64,000 nt of DNA from the NCBI RefSeq assembly GCF_000200735.1, contig NC_014970.1, positions 930,001 through 994,000 of the forward strand. The letters are read 5' to 3'. Numbering within the stretch: the first letter of the stretch is position 1; the number at the start of each line of letters is the position of its first letter. This DNA comes from Mycoplasma haemofelis str. Langford 1. Lineage in GTDB: Bacteria; Bacillota_I; Bacilli_A; Mycoplasmatales; Mycoplasmoidaceae. The translations under genes and the position numbers were made by a program. Of the stretch, positions 20,331 to 30,677 are shown piece by piece. Under the pieces are notes generated by a model, which was not told the DNA's origin, made no database searches, and saw nothing but the letters and a program-made list of their open reading frames with translations.

Positions 20331-20895
20331 CTTCAATCACTTCTACAGCTGGATTAAGACAAGCGCTTCTAAATGTCTTAGCCTTTATCTTTATCAGTTC
20401 TGGGAAAGATAAAGACTTAAAGGAATAAGCCCCCACTTTGGAATTGTAAATATTAAGACCCACAACGCCCCCTAGCATTGGCACAAACATAACAAATAGA
20501 GCGGCTTTAATAAGCACAAACTTTCTCTTTTTTACAAAGAAAACTAAGGTGGAGGCAGCTAATAAGAACTTCAGAATGAAGCATATTACCGCCAATATGA
20601 ATAAGGGGAGCACCACATTCCATAAAGTTATCTTGAATAGGAATAGATCTGCAAGTTGTAGATTGAATAAGGCTGAATAGCCTTTTTCTCTAATTAGGGT
20701 AGAGCTATATACAAAAGTAGCGTTATTATCTTGGGGGTTATTATTTAAAGCGGCATAGGGCTTTCCTGATAGGAGGTATATATGATGATAGAAGTAAGAT
20801 ATAAATATAAGAAGAGCCCAGCAGGAGCTACCGAATATATCTAGTAAAGCAGCACACTTTAATCCTCTCTTAGAAACTCCGTAAGAATTCCACAC
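20320..20895 (-). CDS. Multi-spanning membrane protein, possibly RDD-like (191 aa)
   Basis: Not firmly recognised. GTG start at 20895; an in-frame TAA lies about 75 bases upstream. Hydrophobic spans at about 14-45 (LDIFGSSCWALLIFISYF), 86-118 (VVLPLFILAVICFILKFLLA) and 123-147. The first span has R10 and D19 in KRGLKCAALLDIFGS, reminiscent of the RDD first helix of the next gene. Overlap with that gene and membrane nature suggest a two-subunit complex. No W-C array motif. Confidence 0.75.
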   Translation of the reverse strand: MWNSYGVSKRGLKCAALLDIFGSSCWALLIFISYFYHHIYLLSGKPYAALNNNPQDNNATFVYSSTLIREKGYSALFNLQLADLFLFKITLWNVVLPLFILAVICFILKFLLAASTLVFFVKKRKFVLIKAALFVMFVPMLGGVVGLNIYNSKVGAYSFKSLSFPELIKIKAKTFRSACLNPAVEVIEDGE

Positions 20896-20922
20896 AAGTA
20901 AAAACTGAAGAACTATCTGATT

Positions 20923-20952
20923 TTATTTTCTAGGGACGCATTTCTAACAGTA
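20923..20952 (+). promoter_or_regulatory. Leader shared with the gene at 412
   Basis: TTATTTTCTAG, CATTTCT and AGTAG in the same spacing as at 371-400, ending the same distance from the start codon. Lies in the 68-bp spacer between divergent genes at 20895 and 20964. Confidence 0.45.
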
Positions 20953-20963
20953 GTAAGATATTT

Positions 20964-21581
20964 ATGAACACGTTATTAATAAAATCCCTTTCCTTGGCTG
21001 TTGGAACTTCTGCAGCCATAGGCGGAGGGATATGAGCTTGAAGCAATGAGATCTTCTCTAATTCTAAGAATATTAAGAACAAGTTAATATCAGAGAAGTA
21101 TCAGATACTTACAAGGACAAGTGATTCTTGATCAAGTATATTTTCGAAGTACAGCGATACTGGCAATAAGGATTGAAAGTTCGATGGAGAAATCAAGAAC
21201 GTTGAGGATTTAAAGAATACCTGCGAGAAGGTAATTAAGGAGAAAGAAGAGAATTCAAGCCTTTACAAGAAGGCATCCAAATGATGCGTAGTTCCTAGAA
21301 AAGCTGAGGAATTTGTTAGTGGTTTATTGGATGTAGCTGAAGGAAAGGATGGAGAATCTTGAAAAAGAGTTCTTGCCGAATACAAGAAAACCAAGACGGG
21401 AAGCTCTTCTACATACGAAATGAGCGATGTTACAGTAACGGAAAGCAATAGCGACCAAGATGCTGACAATATTAAGAAGCTTCAAGCAGGATGTACAACC
21501 AGAAAGGGCAAATTAACTTACGAGCTAGACTTTGATAGCTCACTAGATGACATGAGGAAGTGGTGTGTAGATAGGAAATAA
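20964..21581 (+). CDS. Array protein, group A (205 aa)
   Basis: Unknown function. MNTLLIKSLSLAVGTSAAIG, GGIWAWSNEIFSNSKNIKNK, then LISEKYQIL as at 412. SKWCVVPRKAEEFVSGLLDV in the middle and RKWCVDRK at the end. Several UGA codons, one in the hydrophobic segment. Heads a short A-B-C run that repeats the order at 412-2322. TAATG overlap with 21581. Confidence 0.9.
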
Positions 21582-22207
21582 TGGAATTATCTCCAGCGGC
21601 CTCAAAAGGATTATTAACTCTTGCTGGGGTTGGTGCTGCAGGGGGTGGATTGGCAGGTGGAGCTTATTTACTTAAAAAAACCGACACAATTCAAGATCAC
21701 ATCAAATCCCTAAACCTAGAGTTAATTTCCTCTTTAGAAACATCAAAGGTATCTGCACAGTGAGAAGCAGAATTTAACTTAGATAAAGAGAGTATTAAGG
21801 CTTCCATATCTTCAATAGATAGTTGAGAGAAGTTAAAGAATTGATGCTCTGAGTCTCTGAAAGCCAAATCTGAAGGGAATGGGGATCTAATTTCTAAGGT
21901 TAGGAAGTGATGCGTTCTGGGAACTATAGAAGAGAAGTTAGCTAGGAAGAAGGGGATAGAGTTCGTATCTGATACAGATACTCAAGGGTGGGAAAAGATA
22001 TACACAGATAATTCTGTAGAGGCGGATCGGGAAGCAATAGGGCTAAATAAGACTAAGAACGACTCTCAAAATAAGGACTCCGATAAGCAGAAAATAAAGG
22101 ACTTTTGTAATACTAAGAAAACTGAGAAGTTTCTGGCTGAAACCAAAACCACTTCTGCAGATAGAGTTGAGAAGTGATGTACAAAGACTTCTAATCAAGC
22201 GGGATAA
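21581..22207 (+). CDS. Array protein, group B (208 aa)
   Basis: Unknown function. MELSPAASKGLLTLAGVGAA closely matches MALSPAASKGLLALAGAGAA at 1044. LNLELISSLETSKVSAQWEA; NWCSESLKAKSEGNGDLI; RKWCVLGTIEEKLARKKGIE; DFCNTKKTEKFLAETK; EKWCTKTSNQAG. Second gene of the A-B-C run. Confidence 0.9.
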
Positions 22208-22863
22208 TGGCCACCACACTAGCTAAAGGATTAATGGGACTAGGGGGATTATCTGTAGCAGGTGGTGGAGGTTTATTAGCTGCAAATCAAGGTCTTTTTT
22301 CTAGCAAAGAAGAAAGCATACAAGATAGGATGAAAAAGGACGGATACAAGGCACTAGATTCAGGAAGTGCCGATTGGGGAAAGATATTTGATTCCTACAA
22401 GGATGCTAAGAACACCAAGAAATTCCAAGATGATGGAATCACTTCCAACTCTACCACTACAGATCACCCCAAACTTAAAGAGCAATGCAGTAAGGCTTTG
22501 AAATTAAAGGCCTCCGAAGAAGAGACTTACAAGAAGGTCATCAAGTGATGTGTAGTTCCTAGGAAAGTAGAAGATGTCCTTGCTGGAATTACTCTACTGG
22601 GGGTTGAAGAAACTAATACTGGAGATGCTAATGATTGAAAGCCAATACTTACAAAATACACCGACACCAAGAAAGGAGATACTCAGAAGGAATACGCTAT
22701 GAAAGATGTAGTCCTGAAGGATACTGCTTCCGGAACAACCAACCAAGAAGCAGAGAATATAAAAGAGCTAAAGAAGGGATGTAAATCTAGGAGAGCAAAG
22801 ATGACTTATGAGTTGGAATTTGAGCAGTCTATAGAAGAAGTAAAAACTTGATGTTCTAAATAA
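22207..22863 (+). CDS. Array protein, group C (218 aa)
   Basis: Unknown function. MATTLAKGLMGLGGLSVAGG, GLLAANQGLFSSKEESI (Ala-Asn instead of Trp-Gln), KWCVVPRKVEDVLAGITLLG, DWKPILTKYTDTKKG, KGCKSRRAKMTYELEFEQSI, final KTWCSK. Closest in plan to 11502. Its stop lies two bases from the stop of the converging group K gene. Confidence 0.9.
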
Positions 22864-22865
22864 TC

Positions 22866-23477
22866 CTACTTTCCAGCATCTTCATTACATCACTTCTCTA
22901 CCTTCTTAGATAAAGCCTCAGCTCCTAATTCATACATCTTCATCTCATATTTAGAAGTACACCACTCATTTAAAGCTGATCCACCTTTATCTCGATCATT
23001 AGGAGTAGGATTATTTAAAGCAGTATCTTCCAACTTCAACTCTCCTGCTGTTGAATTTCCAGTATTAAACTTGTCTCAAGCCTTCTTCCACTTCTCATCC
23101 GTCTTCTCGGCAGAGAGAACTGGCTTGCTTAAGCTCTCTTTAATAGATCTATCGTAGATCACACATCACATCATGGCTTGATCGTACTTCTCCTTATTAA
23201 AAGACTCCTCCAAAGTAGATTCACACCATCCATTAATTTGCTCTTCGGAAACGCCAGAAATCTTCTTATCTCCTCCTTCCTTATAGACCTTCTTAAATTT
23301 ATCTCAAGCGGAATCCCCTTTAGAGGTAAGGATTCTGTGATGCGTCTTTAATGAATCCTTTATCTTATCTAATATAGTGACTTCCTTATTGCCTGAAGTA
23401 GCATACATATAACCACCAACAGAAGCGGCTGAAGTTCCTGCAGCCAAAGTGGGAAGTAATATCTTAGGAGAAGCCAT
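22866..23477 (-). CDS. Array protein, group K (203 aa)
   Basis: Unknown function. MASPKILLPTLAAGTSAASV, GGYMYATSGNKEVTILDKIK; HHRILTSKGDSAWDKFKKVY; GWCESTLEESFNKEKYDQAM; MMWCVIYDRSIKESLSKPVL; EWCTSKYEMKMYELGAEALS; VEKWCNEDAGK. Second gene of the minus K-L pair that duplicates 14115-15361. Residues MMWCVIYDRSIK match 58231 rather than 14115, so the copies are mosaic. Confidence 0.9.
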
Positions 23478-24113
23478 TTACTGTGCTTGGGCAGCTACAC
23501 CCGCCCCTTCACTACATCACTTCTTCACCTTCTCCAAATCATTCCTTGCTTCCAATTTATACATTGCTCAAGAGTATCTAGATGTACATCACTTTTGAAG
23601 TTCAGGACCCCCTTTATTCTCATCGCTAACACTTGATCCTATAACACTATCATCACTAATAGCTAGTTGTCCCGCACTATTCTTTTCTGAATTTACCTTC
23701 TTCCAAGCATCTTTAAATTTCTGATCAATTCCATTCCCAGACTCCGGAATCAAATTAACTCCTTGTAAAGAGAGAGTTCCTTTTAAGGTGCTAGTATCAA
23801 TAACGCATCACTCCTTGGCTAAGGCATACTTAGACTGTTCAAACTTTTGTCCCAAAGTGTTCATACATCACTTGGGCAAATCCTCTTCACTAGATACTCC
23901 TGAAATCTTAGAAGAGCTAGCCTTATAAACCTTCTTTCATTCTGATCATTCAGCACTCGCATCAGAAGAAAGAATCCTCCTAGGCTGTCCTCTTAACTCT
24001 TCCTTTAACTTATCTTTAATAGTGGAAGAATCAGAAAGTAAGTAATAACCTCCTGCCGCCCCTACTCCGCCAATACCTGCTACCGGAAGAAGTGTCTTTA
24101 AAGCTGCAGCCAT
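23478..24113 (-). CDS. Array protein, group L (211 aa)
   Basis: Unknown function. MAAALKTLLPVAGIGGVGAA, GGYYLLSDSSTIKDKLKEEL, then RGQPRRILSSDASAEWSEWK; PKWCMNTLGQKFEQSKYALA; KEWCVIDTSTLKGTLSLQGV; QKWCTSRYSWAMYKLEARND; KKWCSEGAGVAAQAQ. Its stop abuts the start of the K gene. Divergent from the G gene at 24208 across 94 bp. Confidence 0.9.
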
Positions 24114-24207
24114 ATTCTTTCGCTTAAGCCGGTTAGAGAAACAAAGGACACAATTTATTTATTGCCTCATCTTCTAATAATTAAGATCCCCCGACCTTAT
24201 CAAAAAT
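24114..24207. promoter_or_regulatory. Divergent spacer, second L/G pair
   Basis: 94 A+T-rich bases including CACAATTTATTTATTG and TTCTAATAATTAAG. Must serve two opposite transcripts. No clear ribosome binding site precedes the ATG at 24208 (CAAAAAT). Individual promoter boxes cannot be assigned. Confidence 0.35.
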
Positions 24208-24852
24208 ATGACATCCTCAGCAGCCATAAAAGCAGCATCTGGCCTTGGCGCAGCTGGAGCTATTGGTGGAGGTGTTGCCTTATATAAATCAGATGTATTT
24301 GCAACTAAAACTACTCTTAGAGAATTAGTGCAAAAGGACAAGTGAACCCTTCTTACGGCATCAGATACCACTCATATAAGTACAATTCTGACTGCTTATA
24401 AAAAGGAGCCAAACAAAGTTACTCTTAGGTTCGAAGGTTTCGCAGGTACTGAAGAGAATGCCAATAATAAGCTCTTAGAGGAGTGCCAAAAGGCCTCCAA
24501 CAAGCTTTCTAGTGATGAACAGAAAGAGACTTTATTAAAGCAGATTAAGAAGTGATGCGTAGTCCCGAAGACTGTTTCTGCAAGACTAGAAGACTTAGAT
24601 CTTAAGGCGCTTGATACAACAGCCCCAACAGGATCTAATAACAGTGAAAGTCAAGCGTGAATTGACAAAGGTAAGGAACACAATTCTGGAAGCAAGAAGA
24701 TCGAAGGGGTAACTACCAATGGAGACGAAAAAGCTAATGCTAAGGCATTAAGGGAGGGGTGTGAAAAGAAGAATGCTGTAAATTCGTATGATGAAGACTT
24801 TGAATCTTCCTTAGGGATATCAATTCAGTGATGTTCAGTAAAGGGTAATTAA
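24208..24852 (+). CDS. Array protein, group G (214 aa)
   Basis: Unknown function. MTSSAAIKAASGLGAAGAIG, VALYKSDVFATKTTLRELVQ; FAGTEENANNKLLEEC; KKWCVVPKTVSARLEDLDLK; REGCEKKNAVNSYDEDFESS; IQWCSVKGN. Corresponds by position and sequence to 15444 in the duplicated K-L / G-H block. TAATG overlap with its H partner. Confidence 0.9.
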
Positions 24853-25529
24853 TGTCTATAGCGAAAGGAGCAATGGCTCTAGGTGGGGTAGGATCTGTAG
24901 CAGGGGGTGGATTTTTAGCTCACTCACTTATGTCTCAGAATAATCAAAAGTCTGCACTTGTTCGTAAACTGGAAAGTGATAAATTTACGCTTCTAAATTT
25001 TGATACCGCAAGAACCGAAGCTCCAGACTCCAGTTGAAAGAAGATACTTACTAGCTATTCCAAACTGATCCAGACTAAATCAGAATTAAAGATAGGAGAC
25101 TTAGCCCTAACGGAGAACGACCAAGAGGGGATCAACAAGCTTAAGAATGCCTGCTCTTCCATTCTTAAGGTGGAGGAAGCTTCTTCTGACTTCACAAATA
25201 ACTACAAATTAGCTTCTAAATGATGTGTGGAGCCGATCTCTGTTGGAGATCTACTATCTAAAAGGGGAAGCACATATTTAGATACCTCTGATTCTGCCAA
25301 TAAGACTAAGTGGACAGAGGTAGCTAAGAGATATGAAGTTGATAAGAAGGCAAGCAAGAATACACTTATGAGTGATGTTACTTGGGCGGATGTAACAAGC
25401 GAAAACTACGATACCAATATAGGACATCTAAAGACTGCTTGCAATACTAGAAAATCCAAGAACTCCCATGAAGACGATTTCGAGAGGTCTTTAGAAGAGG
25501 CTCAGAGTTGATGTGTTAATCACAAATAG
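24852..25529 (+). CDS. Array protein, group H (225 aa)
   Basis: Unknown function. MSIAKGAMALGGVGSVAGGG, FLAHSLMSQNNQKSALVRKL; SDKFTLLNFDTARTEAPDSS; INKLKNACSS; SKWCVEPISVGDLLSKRGST; KTACNTRKSKNSHEDDFERS; AQSWCVNHK. Followed after 15 bp by a group B GYYLY gene, as is the H gene at 10208 and the one at 45237. Confidence 0.9.
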
Positions 25530-25544
25530 CGAAGGAGTATAAAT

Positions 25545-26141
25545 ATGAAAACAGCATTAATGGGCTTATCCGGTGCAGCTGCTGCAGGTACCGGAGCAAC
25601 AGGATACTATTTATATTCTCGTAACTCTGGAGAGGAGACTATCAGGAGTAAGGTATCATCCCTTCAACTAATTTCATCTCTATCTCTAAGCAAGGAAGAG
25701 ATGGAACAACAGTGGAAAGAGGAATTTAATCTTGACAAAGAAGAAATAAAGAAGGTGGTAGCAGGAATACAAGAAGATTCCAAAGGAGGAGAAGCTCTGT
25801 CCGCTTGGTGTAACGATAGTCTATCTAAGTCTCCTACTGAACCATTACTTACCCATGTTAAGAAATGGTGTGTTGTAGGAACTATTGAGTCTCGTATTGG
25901 AAAAGGTAAACAGTTCTTAGAAGAGAGTGGTTCGGAATGAGATAACAAGTGGAATACTCACACAGATACTGCCAAGAGGCAGAAGGTCGGATTAACTGGA
26001 TCCAAGGATCAGAACAACAATAACAAAGATAGCGATATCGGGACTATTAAGAAATTCTGTAGAGATAATAGAACTAAGAAGTTTCTGGCTAAGGAAAAGA
26101 CTACTGTCTACGATGTAGTGTTGGAATGGTGTACTGAGTAG
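25545..26141 (+). CDS. Array protein, group B, GYYLY subtype (198 aa)
   Basis: Unknown function. MKTALMGLSGAAAAGTGATG, YYLYSRNSGEETIRSK; SLQLISSLSLSKEEMEQQWK; AWCNDSLSKSPTEPLLTHVK; KKWCVVGTIESRIGKGKQFL; KFCRDNRTKKFLAKEK; LEWCTE. GAAGGAG ten bases upstream of the ATG is a good ribosome binding site. Confidence 0.9.
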
Positions 26142-26150
26142 CTTTGATTT

Positions 26151-26786
26151 GTGAATTCATTAACTACAAAAGGTCTGATTGGTTTAGGGGGATTATCTGC
26201 GGTTGGTGGCGGGATTGCTCTTTCAAAACCTCATTTATTCCCAAATAAGACTACACTTAGAACTGTAATAGAGAATGATGGATGAACTCCTCTCTCTGCA
26301 TCTCATAGAAATGAAATTACTGAAGTTTTAGAAGCCTACAAAAAGAGAAAACCATCCGTCTTCTCTAACTTCACGGGAGATGAGAATGATGCTTCTTCTA
26401 AGCTTCTTGGGGTGTGTAAGTCCCTATATGAAAAGACTATAGAAGATTCCAATAAAGAAGACTCTCTAAAGAAACTCAGAAGATGGTGTGTAATTCCAAA
26501 GACAGCAAAAGAAAGACTTGAATACAAAGGAGTCTCTCTCTTCTCCACGACCGTACCTTCTAGCCCCAATACTGAAAGCGCAGAGTGAGTTGAGAAATCA
26601 AAGACTTACACTTCCGAAGCTTCCAATAAGTTCTCAGACTTATCTTTTTCGAATGAGGGGGATAACGATAAGGCCAAGAAATTAAGGGAGCGTTGCAATA
26701 CTGGATTGGGAACTAAATCCACTGATGAGTCTTTTGACAATACACTTGAACAGATAAAACTTTGATGCTCAAACTCTAAGAACTAA
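26151..26786 (+). CDS. Array protein, group G (211 aa), GTG start
   Basis: Unknown function. GTG nine bases after the upstream stop gives MNSLTTKGLIGLGGLSAVGG, a group C-like head (compare MDSLTTKGLIGLGGLSVAGG at 37293), but the body is group G: ALSKPHLFPNKTTLRTVIEN, GVCKSLYEKT, RRWCVIPKTAKERLEYKGVS, RERCNTGLGTKSTDESFDNT, KLWCSNSKN. A chimera with a likely breakpoint after residue ~22. TAATG overlap with 26786. Confidence 0.87.
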
Positions 26787-27418
26787 TGCCCTCCTTTTCC
26801 AAGATTCTTTTGGGATCCGTGGCAGCCGGAGGTGTAGGAACTGGAGGAGTTATGACCCTTAGACATTTCTCCAACAAAGAAGAGAGCATCAAAGAGGCAT
26901 TAAAAGGAGAAGATATAGAGCTCATTTCATCCCTTGCTATCCCCAAAGCTCAATATGAATTGGAATATGAGTCAGATAAGGACTTAATTAAGAAAGAGAT
27001 AAATTACCAAGGAGACAAGAAGGATGAAGGAGGGGCTAAGTTAAAGGAGTGGTGTGATTCTAAGATTCTCTTGCCTTCCAAAGATAATGGAGACTTGATA
27101 TCCAAAATAAAGAAATGATGTTCCATAAGAACTGTTTCGAATCAGCTATCTAGAGCCGGCAAAACTCTTTTAACTGCTTCTTCCAAAGCCGACAATTGAA
27201 ACAAAGCACTTCAAGAAGTTAAGAAAGTCAAAAAGGACAGAACTAAAGTCGGTCTAGATGGGAATTGAGATCAGAACACCGATACTAACGATATCAATAC
27301 TATGAAAACTTGATGTACAGGGAAAGGGGATGAGAAGTTCTTAGCTACAAATAAGGAAAGTATTTACGACATTGTAGAGTCTTGATGCTCTGTAAATACT
27401 ACAAACTACGTAAATTAA
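26786..27418 (+). CDS. Array protein, group B, divergent (210 aa)
   Basis: Unknown function. MPSFSKILLGSVAAGGVGTG, GVMTLRHFSNKEESIKEALK; ELISSLAIPKAQYELEY; EWCDSKILLPSKDNGDLI; KKWCSIRTVSNQLSRAGKTL; TWCTGKGDEKFLATNK; ESWCSVNTTNYVN. No close copy in the window; the only B gene with IRTVSNQ instead of GTIE.R. Ends the run before the ~400-residue gene. Confidence 0.88.
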
Positions 27419-27454
27419 TCTTCGATTCCAAATACAAAAAGTATCGTCTCTAGA

Positions 27455-27471
27455 CTTAATTCTGAATTAAG
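27455..27471. promoter_or_regulatory. Inverted repeat upstream of 27487
   Basis: CTTAATTCTGAATTAAG: eight-base arms with a one-base centre, 15 bases ahead of the ATG at 27487. No T-run follows, so an operator or regulatory site is more likely than a terminator. Confidence 0.4.
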
Positions 27472-27486
27472 ATTTCAAGACTTCTT

Positions 27487-28707
27487 ATGAAATTTACTAC
27501 TTCTTTACTAGGGGGAACTGCAGTACTTGGTACTGGGGTTGCTGGATCCTATCTTTACGTTGCGCCTCAAAGTAAAACTGAGATTGTCGAAGAAGAGAAG
27601 AAGAATGAAATTGAAAAGGTAAGTCTAACTTCAACTTGAAAGGGGCCTAGATTCCTGTCTAGACACCACTTCTCCGGATTAAGTCTTTCTTTTTCGCAGG
27701 GAATTGATACTAACTTTAAAGATAGCGTAAATGGTACTGATCCAAAAATCAAAGGTAAGTATTACGTAGAATGGGTTGGTGACGATTGGGAGAATCACGT
27801 TAGAAACCTAAAATCTAGAAAAGACGATTCTGCTGTTAAGGCTATTTTTAAGGAGAAGGAGCTTTCAGCAGATTCGCTAAGAGATACCTGCAACTCTTTA
27901 TCAAGTAAGTCACTTAAGATCGACCAAAATAGTAATTTAGTTTTCGATGGTAAAGGAGAGATAACTGATCCTACTCTTAAGGAGTGAAAGGATGCTGTAT
28001 TGGTTTGTACAAGAACCATCAGATTAGGGGATTACTTGAAAGTTGAAGGTCAGGAGATCATCACTGATGCTTCTCAAGTTTCAAGTGGAGCTCTTAAGCT
28101 AAGAGAAGAAGATGAAAAGACTACCAAGGATACTTCCATGACCTACGGTAAAGAATTCCTTCAAGATAGATTAAGAGGTCTTAGCGATGAAGAAGTTAAA
28201 GTTCAGATCTTTGAATGGTGTCAATATCTAGGGAATAAAGCTGCTTCTACAGGTACTTGAAATAACGACAAGGATAACTTTAGGGACTTCTGTATGAGAA
28301 GTAAAAATGCCGTTAACGTTGAAAGTGTAAGTCCTTCAGAAAATACCAAAAAGGTTGATGATAAGAAGGGACAAGGTTCTGGTACTGTGGGAGAATACTT
28401 AGAGAAGAACTTCTTGACTGCTTCTGGAGGGTTGGGACATAAGAAGTTTGTTTCATCTGCTCAAGAGATTTCGGATTCTGTTTATCGTTTGAGGGAGGAT
28501 GACGAGAAGAATTATGAAAGTCTAAGTATGAGGGGGAAAGAGTTTCTTCAAGACCGTTTGAAAGAAAAGAGTCTAGAGTTAATTAAGGAAGAAGTGTTTT
28601 CATGATGTAACTTCTTAAAAACTAGACCTAGTGAGGTTAAAGAAAGGAATTTAGAGAATCTAAGAACCTACTGTTTGGTTGACAAAAATCCACAAGCAAG
28701 AAAGTAA
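27487..28707 (+). CDS. Large repeat-unit protein (406 aa)
   Basis: Unknown function. MKFTTSLLGGTAVLGTGVAG head, basic-acidic linker, RFLSRHHFSGL, KGKYYVEWVGDDWENHVRNL, LVCTRTIRLGDYLKVEGQEI, KEFLQDRLRGLSDEEVKVQI, FEWCQYLG, GTGTWNND-type linker then KEFLQDRLKEKSLELIKEEV, FSWCNFLKTRP and RTYCLVDKN. Same plan as 18273 and 41201; KEFLQDRL occurs in both internal units, so the duplication is visible within this one protein. Own upstream region of 68 bp. Confidence 0.9.
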
Positions 28708-28780
28708 CTCTCCCTTTAGAAACTTAACTTTTACGTATCAAAGAATAACCTTAAGGTACCCCAGTTGAAGATCCTTTTAA

Positions 28781-29410
28781 ATGAATTCTTTATTAGCTAA
28801 GTCAATAGCATTAGCTTGTGGTGCTTCTGCTGCAGTTGGCGGGGGAATTTTAGCTTGAAGTAAAGGACTTTTCTCCAATTCTAAAAGCATTAAGAATAAA
28901 TTAATATCTGAGAAATACCAAATACTGAAATCTGACAGTACGCACTGAACCAAAATATGGGAACAATATCAAAAGGGTGAAAATAAGGATTGGAAATTTA
29001 AAGGACAAATTAACTCTGTAGAGCGCTTAAAGACCGCTTGTAATCAGGTAATTGAAGAATCTAGGGAAAATCAAAGTCTTTACAAGAACGCATCCAAGTG
29101 ATGTGTAGTTCCTAGAAAGGCAGAAGAATTTGTAAGTGGTTTATTGGATGTAACTGAGGGTAAGGATGGAGATGCATGGGGAAGGGTGCTAACTCGTTAT
29201 GAGAATACCAAAACCCCTAAAAGTAGATCTCCTACTAAATACGCACTAGAGGGAGTTCTGCTATCAGAACCAAACGAGAATAATAAAGCTGACAATATTA
29301 AAAAGCTTCAAGGAGGATGCTCTAGCCGAAGATCTAAATTAACTTACGAATTAGACTTTGATAGCTCCATTAAAGAAATGGAGGAATGATGTGTTGATAG
29401 AGGAAATTAA
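28781..29410 (+). CDS. Array protein, group A (209 aa)
   Basis: Unknown function. MNSLLAKSIALACGASAAVG, LAWSKGLFSNSKSIKNKLIS, EKYQIL; SKWCVVPRKAEEFVSGLLDV; GGCSSRRSKLTYELDFDSSI; EEWCVDRGN. An extra Cys (residue ~13) lies in the hydrophobic head. Heads the 12.4-kb run 28781-41152. The 73-bp gap upstream does not share the leader seen at 412 and 20964. Confidence 0.9.
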
Positions 29411-29412
29411 TA

Positions 29413-30027
29413 ATGGCAATATCACCAACGGCCGCGAAAGGTTTATTAACTCTTGGGGGAATAGGTGCAGCAGGTGGAGGATTAGCTGGAGGTATCTATT
29501 TACATAAGCAAAATCAAACAATACACACTCACATTAAATCCCTCAGTTTAGAGCTGATCTCATCCTTAGATTCCTCAAAAGTAGACGCTCAATGGAATGC
29601 AGAATTTGAACTAGATAAAGAGAAGATCAAATCCACATTACCCAAAGTGGATAGCTCAGAGAAGTTAAAGGACTGATGCTCTGAGTCTCTGAAAGCCAAA
29701 TCAGAAGGCAACGAGAGTTTAATAGCTAATGTTAAGAAATGATGTGTCATAGGAACCATAGAAGAGAGACTTTCTAGAAATGCAGGTAAGTCTTTTATCT
29801 TGGATTCAGAAGACTCAGAATGGGAAAAGATATACACAAGCGAGGATGTTAAAACAGTTCGGGAAGCCATTGGAGTAACAACCACACAAGCAGACACCAA
29901 TAAAGATGCAGATAAACAGAAAATAAAGGACTTTTGTAGTTCTACCAAAATCAAGAAATTCTTGGCCGAGACTAAGAATATCTCCTTCGACAGGGTAGAG
30001 AAGTTGTGTATGAAGGCGAATGGATAA
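29413..30027 (+). CDS. Array protein, group B (204 aa), altered last motif
   Basis: Unknown function. MAISPTAAKGLLTLGGIGAA; SLELISSLDSSKVDAQWNAE; DWCSESLKAKSEGNESLI; KKWCVIGTIEERLSRNAGKS; DFCSSTKIKKFLAETK; then EKLCMKANG. The last aromatic-Cys is Leu-Cys (TTG TGT) where all relatives have TGG or TGA, a single-base change of a conserved residue. Confidence 0.9.
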
Positions 30028-30677
30028 TGGCTACATCCCTAGCAAAAGGACTAATGGGTCTTGGGGGTGTGGGATCCTTGGCTGGGGGAGCGTATTTAGC
30101 TAAGCCATATATATTTCCCCCAAAAGCCAAGATAGAAGACAAATTAGAGGAAGATAAGTGACAAGTTTTGAATTGGGAAGGAAACACTAATGAGTGGGAT
30201 TCTATATACGAGAAATATAAATCTAAGGAATTAACTGATCCATCTAGATTTGATGAAAAGATAGCCAAAGGGGAGGACAAGTCTACAGGCTTGACTAAAT
30301 TAAAAGAAAGCTGTAAGTTAGCACTAACTCAAGAATTCAAAGAATCCCTATATAGGACAGTAACTAAGTGGTGTGTAGTACCTGTTAGTGCTGCTGATAG
30401 ATTAATAGCGTTGGGAGGTTATCAAAAAATAAATGTAAGCGAAAGCGACACAACGACTGACGAAGGTACATGAAAGAGCAGAGAAACTGAATTCAAAGTT
30501 AAGTTGCAAGAAAATAACGCCTATCTTGGAGTAAATTTACCTTCCACTACCGGAGACCAAACAGCAGAGAATATAAAGTTACTGAAGAAAGGTTGTGAAA
30601 CACACATGAATAAAAAGAACTATGAAGATGACTTTGAAGGATCCATGGAGAAAGTTAAGAGGTGGTGTGGTAAGTAA
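30027..30677 (+). CDS. Array protein, group E (216 aa)
   Basis: Unknown function. MATSLAKGLMGLGGVGSLAG, GAYLAKPYIFPPKAKIE; KELTDPSRFDEKIAKGEDKS; KLALTQEFKESLYRTVTKWC (Cys 116); VPVSAADRLIALGGYQK; KKGCETHMNKKNYEDDFEGS; KRWCGK. Over about 70 bp around the central W-C it is almost base-for-base the same as 32689. First gene of the triplicated E-C pair. Confidence 0.9.
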
